Positions 50,487-57,853 of a stretch of 64,000 nt of DNA are shown in pieces. The notes under the pieces were generated by a model, which had not been told where the DNA came from, made no database searches, and worked only from the letters and a program-made list of their open reading frames with translations. Each line of letters starts with the position of its first letter. The first letter of the stretch is position 1. This DNA comes from Streptomyces sp. NBC_01294 (lineage in GTDB: Bacteria; Actinomycetota; Actinomycetes; Streptomycetales; Streptomycetaceae). The position numbers and the translations under genes were made by a program. The stretch is from NCBI RefSeq assembly GCF_035917235.1, contig NZ_CP108423.1:4219001-4283000 (forward strand), given 5' to 3'.

Positions 50487-51662
50487 GTGAACGATCAAGC
50501 GGAGAAGCTTGGAATCACTCCCCTGCGTCTATTACCTTTCGATAACGCAGCGCGGTCGTCCCAGCCGTCGCAAGAGACGGCACCGTGCGCGCGCGCGTCG
50601 CTGCGCGTCGATGAGGAGTGTGCCCCGGTGGCCTCCAACTTGCCTGCCCCTGAAGGCACTGAGATCCAGGAGCCGCCCACCGCGGGTGCCTGGGGCGAGT
50701 GGAATCCCACCGAGGATTCGGTCCGTCCGGTCCGCGGCAAGCACCGGGTCGCCAAGCAGCGCGGGGGACTCGCCCGCAGCTCGACCGTGCTCGGCGTCGG
50801 TGTCATCGCGGCGGTCGGCGCCAGCGGCATCGCCACCGCGCAGGACCGGCCCCAGGTCGCGATATCCCTGCCGGCCCTGCCCGATCTGCCCGACCTGATG
50901 CCCGGGGGCAAGGCGCAGCAGTCGGACGGCGGTTCCGGATCGGAGGCCGCGACGGCGGCCCGGACCGGGATCATCGCGCAGCAGTCCCAGCAGTCCCAGC
51001 AGGGCGCGGACGCCGGAGAGGTGCTGCGCAACCGCATCCTCCAGCAGGCCGAGTCCCAGCAGGACGCCGCCGAGGCCCAGGTCCGGGCGGAAGCCGAGCG
51101 GGCCGCGCAGGCGGCCGCCGCCCAGGAGGCCAAGGACAAGCTGGAGGCCGCCCGCCAGGCCGAGGAGGCGAAGGCGCAGGCCGAGGCGAAGGCGGCGGAA
51201 GAGGCCGAGACCGCCCGGAAGGCCGCCGAGGCCAAGGCCGAGCAGGAGCGCCTCGCCGCGTCGTCCGGGGGCTGGTTCCTGCCGACCTCCGCCTACACCC
51301 TCACCTCGTACTACGGAGCCTCCGGCTCCATGTGGTCCTCCGGCCAGCACACCGGCCTCGACTTCGCGGCCCCGACCGGCACCCCGGTCAAGGCCGTAGG
51401 CGCCGGAAAGATCACCTCGGCCGGCTGGTCCGGCGCGTACGGCTACCGGATCGTGCTGCAGCTCGAGGACGGCACGGAGGTCTGGTACTGCCACCTCTCC
51501 TCGATGTCGGTGACCTCCGGGGCGGTGGGCGCCGGCGAGACCATCGGCCGCGTCGGAGCCACCGGGAACGTCACCGGACCCCATCTCCACTTGGAAGTAC
51601 GCAAGGGCGGCTCGACGGTGAACCCGCTGACGTGGCTGGAGTCCAAGGGCCTGAACGTCTGA
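50487..51662 (+). CDS. M23-family peptidoglycan endopeptidase, early TTA codon
   Basis: A LytM-type cell-wall hydrolase of ~391 aa. There is a cytoplasmic leader, one membrane segment (STVLGVGVIAAVGASGIATA, ~115), and a long Ala/Glu/Gln coiled coil (~170-260). The zinc-peptidase domain has QHTGLDFAAPTGTPVKAVG (first H and D) and GPHLHLEVRKGG (HxH). The coiled coil resembles EnvC/NlpD-type hydrolase activators. Codon 16 is TTA (50532-50534), which would place synthesis under bldA control. GTG 50487 is chosen for the AGGGAG site; ATG 50454 would add 11 residues and still include the TTA. The 3' end overlaps the convergent PrsW-family gene by 92 bases. Confidence 0.92.
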   Translation: MNDQAEKLGITPLRLLPFDNAARSSQPSQETAPCARASLRVDEECAPVASNLPAPEGTEIQEPPTAGAWGEWNPTEDSVRPVRGKHRVAKQRGGLARSSTVLGVGVIAAVGASGIATAQDRPQVAISLPALPDLPDLMPGGKAQQSDGGSGSEAATAARTGIIAQQSQQSQQGADAGEVLRNRILQQAESQQDAAEAQVRAEAERAAQAAAAQEAKDKLEAARQAEEAKAQAEAKAAEEAETARKAAEAKAEQERLAASSGGWFLPTSAYTLTSYYGASGSMWSSGQHTGLDFAAPTGTPVKAVGAGKITSAGWSGAYGYRIVLQLEDGTEVWYCHLSSMSVTSGAVGAGETIGRVGATGNVTGPHLHLEVRKGGSTVNPLTWLESKGLNV

Positions 51663-53013
51663 GGTCCGGGTCGGGGCCGCGGGCCGGGGTCGGGTCAGTC
51701 GCCGGCGTCGGGTCCGGATTCGGGCTCGCGTCCCGGTCCGCGTCCGTGTCCGGGGCCGCTCGTCTAGGCCGGGGCACGGCTGCTGCTGCAGCACCCGGTG
51801 CGGACGCGGGTCCCAGGGGATCGAACCACGGCGGAAGCAGCTCCTCCATGACCGCGGCCCGCGCCAGTGCGGGACCCGCCGTCGCGCGGCGCTGCCAGAG
51901 CCGGTGCAGCAACTCCCGCTCCCGGCCCGCGAAATCAGGCTCCCGTGCGGGGCCGCCGCACCGCGCCCGGTTCCGCAGCAGGGCCAGGGCGGTCGCGTCC
52001 GCCTCGTACCGGGCGACGGCGCGTCCGGCGGCCCGGCCCCCACTGCGCCGGGCCAGGGCGCGGGCCAGCGACCGGGCCGGCATCGAGGCCAGGGCGGGCA
52101 CCTCGGCGGGACCGAGCCAGCCCGCGGCCGCGTACAGCGCCAGCTCCCCGGCGACGGCCCGCAGCCGTCCGCGCCGTATCCACACGGCCAGCCACACCAG
52201 CAGCCCGAACACCGGGACCATCACGCAGCCGTAGACCACGTAGAACCCGTGCTCGCCGAACTGCGAGGAGCCGTTCCACAGGGCGTGCATGCCCATGGCC
52301 AGCGCCAGGCCGAGCATCGGCAGGCAGATCCTGCGCGAGCGGCGGGCACTGAGCGCGGCCGCGCCGAAACCGAGCCCGGTGAGCACCGTGAACAGCGGGT
52401 GCGCGAACGGCGACAGCACGATCCGTACGAAGAAGGTCGCCGCCGTCACCGAGTCCAGTACACCGGTGCCCCCGGCCCGGTCCTCACCGAAGGCGCTCCC
52501 GAGGTAGAGGATGTTCTCGGTGAAGGCGAAGCCGGTGGCGGTGAAGCCGGCCACCACGAAACCGTCGGCGGGGCCGGTGAAATGGCGTCTTCGGAACACG
52601 AACACCAGCAGCAGGGCCACCGCCTTGGCACTCTCCTCCACCACCGGGGCGATCGCCACCGAGCCCAGGTGATCGGCGCCGGACGGGTCGGCGGTGGCCG
52701 CGGCTATCCACTCGGTGGCGAAGTTGTTGGCCAGTATCGCGATCAGCGCCGCGGTGCAGGCACCCCAGCCGAAGCAGAACAGCAACTGCGGCCAGGGCGC
52801 GGGCGCGGCCCGGCCGAGCCACCGGAACGCCGCCATGAGCGGCGCCACCGGCAGCAGGGCCAGACCGAGACCGACGAAGAAGCCGGCGGTACCGGTCTGT
52901 TCCCGCACGAGTTCGAGGATGGCGATGCCGGTGACGGCGAGCAGGGCGAGGAGCACGCACGTGCGGACCGTGCCGGACGGACGTGGGAGCACAGGGCGGA
53001 GCGCTCGGGACAC
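51571..53013 (-). CDS. PrsW-family intramembrane metalloprotease (480 aa)
   Basis: A multi-pass membrane protease of the PrsW/type II CAAX-like clan. About eight helices carry the catalytic EExxK motif in IAPVVEESAKAVALLLVF, the FxxxEN motif in GFAFTENILYLGSAFGE, and the histidines in LSPFAHPLFTVLTG and GMHALWNGSS. PrsW cleaves an anti-sigma factor in Bacillus; the substrate here is unknown. The last ~60 residues are low-complexity Asp/Pro/Arg repeats and run antisense into the end of the M23 gene. It lies 43 bases after trmB on the same strand, so they probably share a transcript. Confidence 0.9.
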   Translation of the reverse strand: MSRALRPVLPRPSGTVRTCVLLALLAVTGIAILELVREQTGTAGFFVGLGLALLPVAPLMAAFRWLGRAAPAPWPQLLFCFGWGACTAALIAILANNFATEWIAAATADPSGADHLGSVAIAPVVEESAKAVALLLVFVFRRRHFTGPADGFVVAGFTATGFAFTENILYLGSAFGEDRAGGTGVLDSVTAATFFVRIVLSPFAHPLFTVLTGLGFGAAALSARRSRRICLPMLGLALAMGMHALWNGSSQFGEHGFYVVYGCVMVPVFGLLVWLAVWIRRGRLRAVAGELALYAAAGWLGPAEVPALASMPARSLARALARRSGGRAAGRAVARYEADATALALLRNRARCGGPAREPDFAGRERELLHRLWQRRATAGPALARAAVMEELLPPWFDPLGPASAPGAAAAAVPRPRRAAPDTDADRDASPNPDPTPATDPTPARGPDPDLRRSGPWTPATSAGSPSSRPCVLPSGDGVR

Positions 53014-53056
53014 GTCATGACCCTAGCGATACGCTCTGACACACGCAGTGACGTTG

Positions 53057-53869
53057 TCAGTTCTGCGTGCGACGGAAGAGCAAGTCGTGTACGACGTGGC
53101 CCTTGTCGAGTCCCTGGCCTTCGAAGCGGGTGAGCGGCCGGAACGCGGGGCGCGGGGAGTAGCCGCCGTCGGGCTGCGTGTTCTCGAAGTCCGGGTGCGC
53201 GGTGAGCACTTCGAGCATCTGCTCGGCGTACGGCTCCCAGTCGGTCGCGCAGTGCAGTACGGCCCCGGGCGCCAGGCGGGTGGCGGCCAGCGTGAGGAAC
53301 TCGGGCTGGATCAGCCGGCGCTTGTGGTGGCGGGCCTTGGGCCAGGGGTCCGGGAAGTACACGCGCAACCCGGCCAGCGAGTCGGGCGGCAGCATCTCGC
53401 GGAGCAGGATGATGGCGTCGCCGTTGGCCACGCGGACGTTGGTCATCCCGCCCCGCTCGGCGAGGGCGAGGAGGTTGCCCTGGCCGGGGGTGTGCACGTC
53501 GGCGGCGAGGATCCCGGTGCCGGGGTCGTCGGCGGCCATCTGCGCGGTCGCCTCGCCCATGCCGAAGCCGATCTCGAGGACGACCGGGAGGCCGTCGAAG
53601 AGCTTCTCGAGATCGATGACCTCGTGCCCGTCGATGTCCAGGCCCCAGGTGCCCCAGAGCCGCTTCAGGGCCTCGCCCTGGCCGGTGGTGACCCGGCTGC
53701 GGCGGGGCTGGAAGCTCCGGATCCGCCGCTCGTGGTGCGAGCCGGCCGGGTCCGGGGAGGGCCCGTCGGGGAAGCGGGGCTCGGTGCGCCACTTGGGCGG
53801 CACGTACGAGGTCGCCTCCGGCGCGGCGTCCGGGAGGCTGGGCGACTGGGGATTCAGGGACTCAGACAC
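53057..53869 (-). CDS. trmB: tRNA (guanine-N7-)-methyltransferase
   Basis: Methylates G46 in the tRNA variable loop using S-adenosylmethionine. Motifs are VVLEIGFGMGEAT (SAM loop), ILAADVHTPGQGNLL, the family signature VYFPDPWPKARHHKRRLIQPEFL and LHCATDWEPYAEQMLE. At 270 aa it has a ~50-residue N-terminal extension typical of actinobacteria. GTG start at 53869. Confidence 0.96.
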   Translation of the reverse strand: MSESLNPQSPSLPDAAPEATSYVPPKWRTEPRFPDGPSPDPAGSHHERRIRSFQPRRSRVTTGQGEALKRLWGTWGLDIDGHEVIDLEKLFDGLPVVLEIGFGMGEATAQMAADDPGTGILAADVHTPGQGNLLALAERGGMTNVRVANGDAIILLREMLPPDSLAGLRVYFPDPWPKARHHKRRLIQPEFLTLAATRLAPGAVLHCATDWEPYAEQMLEVLTAHPDFENTQPDGGYSPRPAFRPLTRFEGQGLDKGHVVHDLLFRRTQN

Positions 53870-53919
53870 AATGCGCTGATTCTACGACCCGGGAACCCAC
53901 CGGTCAGGTGCGGCGCCGC

Positions 53920-54105
53920 TGCGGGGCTCCGCCCCCGCCTCAAACGCCGGCGAGGCTGAAAGCCCGGGGCTCCGCCCCGAACCCCCGCGCCTCAAACGCC
54001 GGCGAGGCTCTATTCCAGCCCCCTCCGCGCCTCATGTGACGGCGGGGCTGAAAATTTCAGCCCCGCCGGCGTTTGAGGCGCGGGGTCTGGGGCGGAGCCC
54101 CGGGA
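53920..54105. repeat. REP-like palindromic repeat cluster
   Basis: Two direct copies (about 53922-53961 and 53965-54010) and one inverted copy (54044-54103) of a ~45-bp unit stand here. The unit combines GGGGCTCCGCCCC with CGCCTCAAACGCCGGCGAGGCTGAAA. The second and third copies face each other and could form a ~45-bp hairpin. The inverted copy starts with the palindrome GGGGCTGAAAATTTCAGCCCC. Units like this are widespread in Streptomyces genomes in intergenic sites. Here they lie between lhgO and trmB and may end the lhgO transcript. Confidence 0.85.
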
Positions 54106-54122
54106 GGCCGGCGTGGGCCCGC

Positions 54123-55325
54123 TCAGGTCGAGCCGAGGGTTCGAAGGGCTCGGGAGGCGATCTCACGGCCGATCGGCAGCGAAGCGGTGGCGGCCGGCGA
54201 CGGCGCGTTCAGGACGTGCACCGTCCGCGGGGCGTCCCGGATCAGGAAGTCGTCCACCAGCGTGCCGTCCCGCAGCACGGCCTGCGCGCGCACCCCGGCC
54301 GCGGCGGGGAGCAGGTCCGCCGGGGTGACGGCCGGCAGGAGGCGCCGTACCGCCCGGGTGAAGGCCTGCTTCGACAGCGAGCGGTGGATCTCGCCCGTCC
54401 CGTACCGCCAGTGCCGGGCGGCCATCCGCCAGGATCCCGGCCAGGCGAGCTCGTCCGCGATGTCCTGGGGCCGCACCGTCGACCAGGCGTAGCCCTCGCG
54501 GGCCAGCGCGGGCACGGCGTTGGGCCCGACGTGGACGCCGCCGCCGATGCCGCGGGTCAGGTGCACGCCGAGGAAGGGGAACGCCGGGTCGGGCACCGGG
54601 TACACCAGCCCCCGGACCAGTTCCGGGCGGGCCAGGTCGTAGTACTCGCCCCGGAAGGGGATGATCCGCATCCCGGGGTCGTCGCCGGCCAGCCGGGCGA
54701 TCCGGTCGCACTGCAGGCCCGCGCAGTTCACCAGCACCCGGGCCTTGACCACCAGGCCGGACGTGGTGCGCACCGCCACCGCCGACGCGCGCCGCGAGAT
54801 CAGGTCGACCGCGCCGCCGTAGACGATCTCCGCGCCCGAGGACTCCGCCAGCTGCGCGGTCACCCGGCCGTAGTCCACGATCCCGGTGCTGCCGACGTGG
54901 ATCGCGGCGAGGCCCCGCACCTCCGGCTCGTACTCCGTGATCTGCGCGGGGCCCAGCTCGCGCACCGGGATGCCGTTCTCCCGGCCGCGCTGGACCAGGG
55001 CGTGCAGCCGCGGCAGCTCCTCCCGCTCGGTGGCGACGATCAGCTTGCCCGTCACCTCGTGCGGAATGCCGTGCTCCGCGCAGAACTTGACCATCTCGGC
55101 GGCGCCGCTCACCGCGAAGCGCGCCTTCAGTGATCCCGGGCGGTAGTAGATCCCGCTGTGGATCACCCCGCTGTTGCGCCCCGTCTGGTGCCGGGCCGGG
55201 CCGGCTTCCTTCTCCAGGACGACCACCCGGGTCCCCGGAGCCAGGCGCGACAAGGCGTGCGCCGTCGACAGGCCGACGATCCCGCCGCCGATCACCAGCA
55301 CATCGCAGTCCACGCCGCCGCCCAC
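54123..55325 (-). CDS. lhgO: L-2-hydroxyglutarate oxidase (FAD-dependent)
   Basis: A 400-aa FAD enzyme of the DAO/GlpD fold that oxidises L-2-hydroxyglutarate to 2-oxoglutarate. The dinucleotide loop is CDVLVIGGGIVGLSTAHALS. Family segments are RHQTGRNSGVIHSGIYYRPGSLKA, STGIVDYGRVT, PFRGEYYDLA, FPFLGVHLTRGI and VRAQAVLRDGTLVDDF. The GTG at 55325 is chosen because GGGAGG stands 7 bases upstream. The NsdA-like gene precedes it by 95 bases on the same strand. Confidence 0.93.
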   Translation of the reverse strand: MGGGVDCDVLVIGGGIVGLSTAHALSRLAPGTRVVVLEKEAGPARHQTGRNSGVIHSGIYYRPGSLKARFAVSGAAEMVKFCAEHGIPHEVTGKLIVATEREELPRLHALVQRGRENGIPVRELGPAQITEYEPEVRGLAAIHVGSTGIVDYGRVTAQLAESSGAEIVYGGAVDLISRRASAVAVRTTSGLVVKARVLVNCAGLQCDRIARLAGDDPGMRIIPFRGEYYDLARPELVRGLVYPVPDPAFPFLGVHLTRGIGGGVHVGPNAVPALAREGYAWSTVRPQDIADELAWPGSWRMAARHWRYGTGEIHRSLSKQAFTRAVRRLLPAVTPADLLPAAAGVRAQAVLRDGTLVDDFLIRDAPRTVHVLNAPSPAATASLPIGREIASRALRTLGST

Positions 55326-55420
55326 GCTGACACCTCCCACCCCTGCATACTGCACCCCGGCACCGACAATGCGGCCACGCGGGTCCCCGGGCCTCTCCGG
55401 CCCGATCCGGAAATCAGTCC

Positions 55421-57223
55421 CTACGCCGGCGTCACCAACAGCGGCCGCGCCCGCTCGCGCAGCTCCGCGACGCGCGGTTCGTCCCCGTACGGTTCCAGGC
55501 GATGGAGCAGGTCCCGTACGTATTCGGTCGTCCGCGCCGAGGAGATCCGGCCCGCCACCTCCACCGCCCGGGTGCCCGCCGCGCACGCCGCGTCGAGGTT
55601 GCCCGACTCCAGCTCGGCGACCGCGCTCACCACCAGCCGCAGCCCGTGCGAGCGTACGTACTCCTCGGTGGGCCGGGACAGCGCCTGCTCGGTGAAGCGC
55701 CGTACCTGCCGCGGGAGTTTGAGGTCCCGGTAGCATTCTGCCGCATCTGCCGCGAAACGGTCGTACGAGTAGAAACCGAGCCAGGTCGGATCCGGATCGC
55801 CTTCCCGGGCCCGCTCCAGCCAGCCCTCCGCCGCCCGCAGCGCGGCCCCGGCGGCCGTCGAATCACCCGCCTTCGCGTGCGCCCGCGCCTCGACCAGCCG
55901 GAAGAAGCTCATGGTGCGGGCGGTGGCCAGGCCGCGGTTGCGTTCGACGGCCGCCTGCGCGAGGTCCACGCCCTCGTCCGCGAAGTCCCGGTAGGTCGCC
56001 TGCAGGGACATCGAGGCGAGCACGTAGCCGCCGAGCGGTACGTCCGCGGCGGCGCGGGCGAGCCGCAGCGCCTGGATGTAGTAGCGCTGGGCCGCTTCCT
56101 GCTGGCCGGTGTCGAAGGCCATCCACCCGGCCAGCCGGGTCAGTTCGGCGGTCGCGCCGAACAGGGCGCGGCCCACCTCGTCGGTGTACGAGCCGAGCAG
56201 CAGCGGCGCCGCGTCCACCCGCAGGCACTCCGGGACCATCGACGAACGCCAGTCCCCGCCGCCGTACTTGGAGTCCCAGCGGCGGGCGTCCTCGGCGGCC
56301 TCGCGCAGCTTCGTCACGTCGTTGTGGCCCACGCGCTGGCCGTGGTCGCGCGGCGTTTCGGCGCCGGGCTGGGCGGGCACAACGGTGGACGGCGGGCCCG
56401 GCACCAGGCCTGCCATCGGACCTGTCGCCGGTCCGGTCGTACGGCCCTCCGGGGAGGGCCGGGGACCTGGTGCCGGTGCCTCGTGCGCCGGCGCCGAGGC
56501 CGGTTTCCCGTGCGCCGGTGCATGCGTCGGCGCGTCGTGAGCCGAGGAGGTCGCCGTCACGGGGCGCTGGGGCGAGGGGTGCGCGTCCGCGGAACCGGAG
56601 GTCGCGGAACCGGAGGTCGCGGAACCGGAGGTCGCGGAACCGGACGTCGTGGAGCCGGGCGCCGTGGAGTCAGGTGTCGTGGACCCGTGTGCCGCAGGGC
56701 TGTGAGCCGCGGGAGTGTGGGCCGCGGGAGTGGGGGCCGGGCCCGCCGGTTCCCGGGCCACCGAGCCGTCAGCGGGAGATATCAGCCACCGCGAGGCGGG
56801 CGTCGCGTACGCCGCCACGGAGAAGGAACCCGCCAGCGACTGCCAGATCCCGCCACCGCCGCGGCGGCCGGCGAGGTCGAGCCGGTAGAGGTCGGTGGCC
56901 GAGCGCACCGCCGCGCCGACATCGCGCGGGAAGGCCAGGCCCACCTCGGGCGCGGGGTCCGCGTCCGCCAGTCCGATCTCGTGCAGCGGCACCGGCCGCC
57001 CCAGCTTGGCGCCGATGGCGGCGGCGATCAGATGCGGGGCGGCGCCCTGCGGCACCATCCCCTTCGACACCCACCGGGCCACCGACGTCTTGTCGTACCG
57101 AAGCGTCAGGCCGCGCTGCGCGCCGAGGTCGTTGACCCGCCGGGCCAGCCCGGCGTTGCTGATGCCCGCGAGGGCGAGGACGGCGCCGAGCTTCTCATTG
57201 GGCTCGCGGAGCTCCCTGGACAT
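55421..57223 (-). CDS. NsdA-family developmental regulator (600 aa)
   Basis: NsdA and its paralogs are Streptomyces proteins known as negative regulators of sporulation and antibiotic production. The N-terminal region ([30 protein letters not shown]) includes a helix-turn-helix-like part. The conserved block [24 protein letters not shown] follows. The C-terminal ~260 residues are TPR-like ([41 protein letters not shown]). Between ~170 and ~320 is a disordered linker with [16 protein letters not shown] and [16 protein letters not shown] repeats, longer than I recall for NsdA itself, so a paralog is more likely than NsdA proper. ATG 57223. Confidence 0.88.
   Translation of the reverse strand: MSRELREPNEKLGAVLALAGISNAGLARRVNDLGAQRGLTLRYDKTSVARWVSKGMVPQGAAPHLIAAAIGAKLGRPVPLHEIGLADADPAPEVGLAFPRDVGAAVRSATDLYRLDLAGRRGGGGIWQSLAGSFSVAAYATPASRWLISPADGSVAREPAGPAPTPAAHTPAAHSPAAHGSTTPDSTAPGSTTSGSATSGSATSGSATSGSADAHPSPQRPVTATSSAHDAPTHAPAHGKPASAPAHEAPAPGPRPSPEGRTTGPATGPMAGLVPGPPSTVVPAQPGAETPRDHGQRVGHNDVTKLREAAEDARRWDSKYGGGDWRSSMVPECLRVDAAPLLLGSYTDEVGRALFGATAELTRLAGWMAFDTGQQEAAQRYYIQALRLARAAADVPLGGYVLASMSLQATYRDFADEGVDLAQAAVERNRGLATARTMSFFRLVEARAHAKAGDSTAAGAALRAAEGWLERAREGDPDPTWLGFYSYDRFAADAAECYRDLKLPRQVRRFTEQALSRPTEEYVRSHGLRLVVSAVAELESGNLDAACAAGTRAVEVAGRISSARTTEYVRDLLHRLEPYGDEPRVAELRERARPLLVTPA
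56580..56720. repeat. 15-bp tandem repeat in the NsdA-like linker
   Basis: GGAACCGGAGGTCGC recurs about four times in register from about 56598 to 56650 and encodes the TSGSA steps. It is followed by further GTGGAGCCGGGCGCC-like units encoding PGSTT and TPAAH steps. The unit length keeps the frame, so copy number can change without breaking the protein. Confidence 0.8.
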
Positions 57224-57853
57224 GCGCCACCCCTCGTCACACGCGGAACGCATACGCCGCCGGGGCATAGGCGCCCGGCATTTCGTAAACCCAGCGTAGT
57301 TCCCCGCCTCCCAAGCGTTAAGGCCCTTACTCCCGTATGGCGGGATTGTTGTCCGTTTGCACAGTCCGCCCCGGGCCCGGCTCCGGGGCGCACGTGTCAT
57401 CGCGTGCTCCGTCCGTGTGGCCGTGCGCCCGCCCGTGCGCTCTGGCCGGTGCCGGGGCCCGGCGATTCGATGTGCGGTGCGTGGGTCGGCCCGCTGCGCG
57501 GATCGGGTGGGCCGGGGGATGCCGCTACCTCAATCCCCGCGGGTGGCGGAACGGTCCGGGGGGCGGATTCCGCCTCCCGGACCGCGCCCGTGCACTGAGT
57601 GCCGGCACCGTGCTCCGGCTCTCCCGGCAGCCGAAGAATGGCTGAAAGCGACCTATGGGGCGGTGGGAACGGAACGCCAAATACCGCGTTGCCGGGGCGT
57701 GTTCGTTTGCATGTGCGCCCCCTTTAACCACTCTCGCACGCCTGTCCCGTGGCAGCATGGACCCGAGCCACCCGGGGTCCCGCCGACCGCGCCCTCAGCG
57801 CCGTCCGTGCTGCCCGTGCCCCGGTCATGTGCCCACAGGCTGGGGAGGCGGCG
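57224..57853. other. Intergenic region between divergent regulator and synthetase-like gene
   Basis: 630 bp. AT-richer stretches near 57280-57360 (upstream of the NsdA-like gene) and near 57640-57740 (upstream of the synthetase-like gene) probably carry the two promoters. I looked on both strands for a small ribosomal-peptide precursor with a lasso leader and found none with a ribosome binding site and a fitting core. Confidence 0.45.

Noticed and set aside
57224..57853. Lasso-peptide precursor upstream of the cyclase-like gene
   Set aside because: No short frame with a leader threonine at -2 and a Gly/Asp-spaced core was found on either strand, and no B1/B2 genes are linked.
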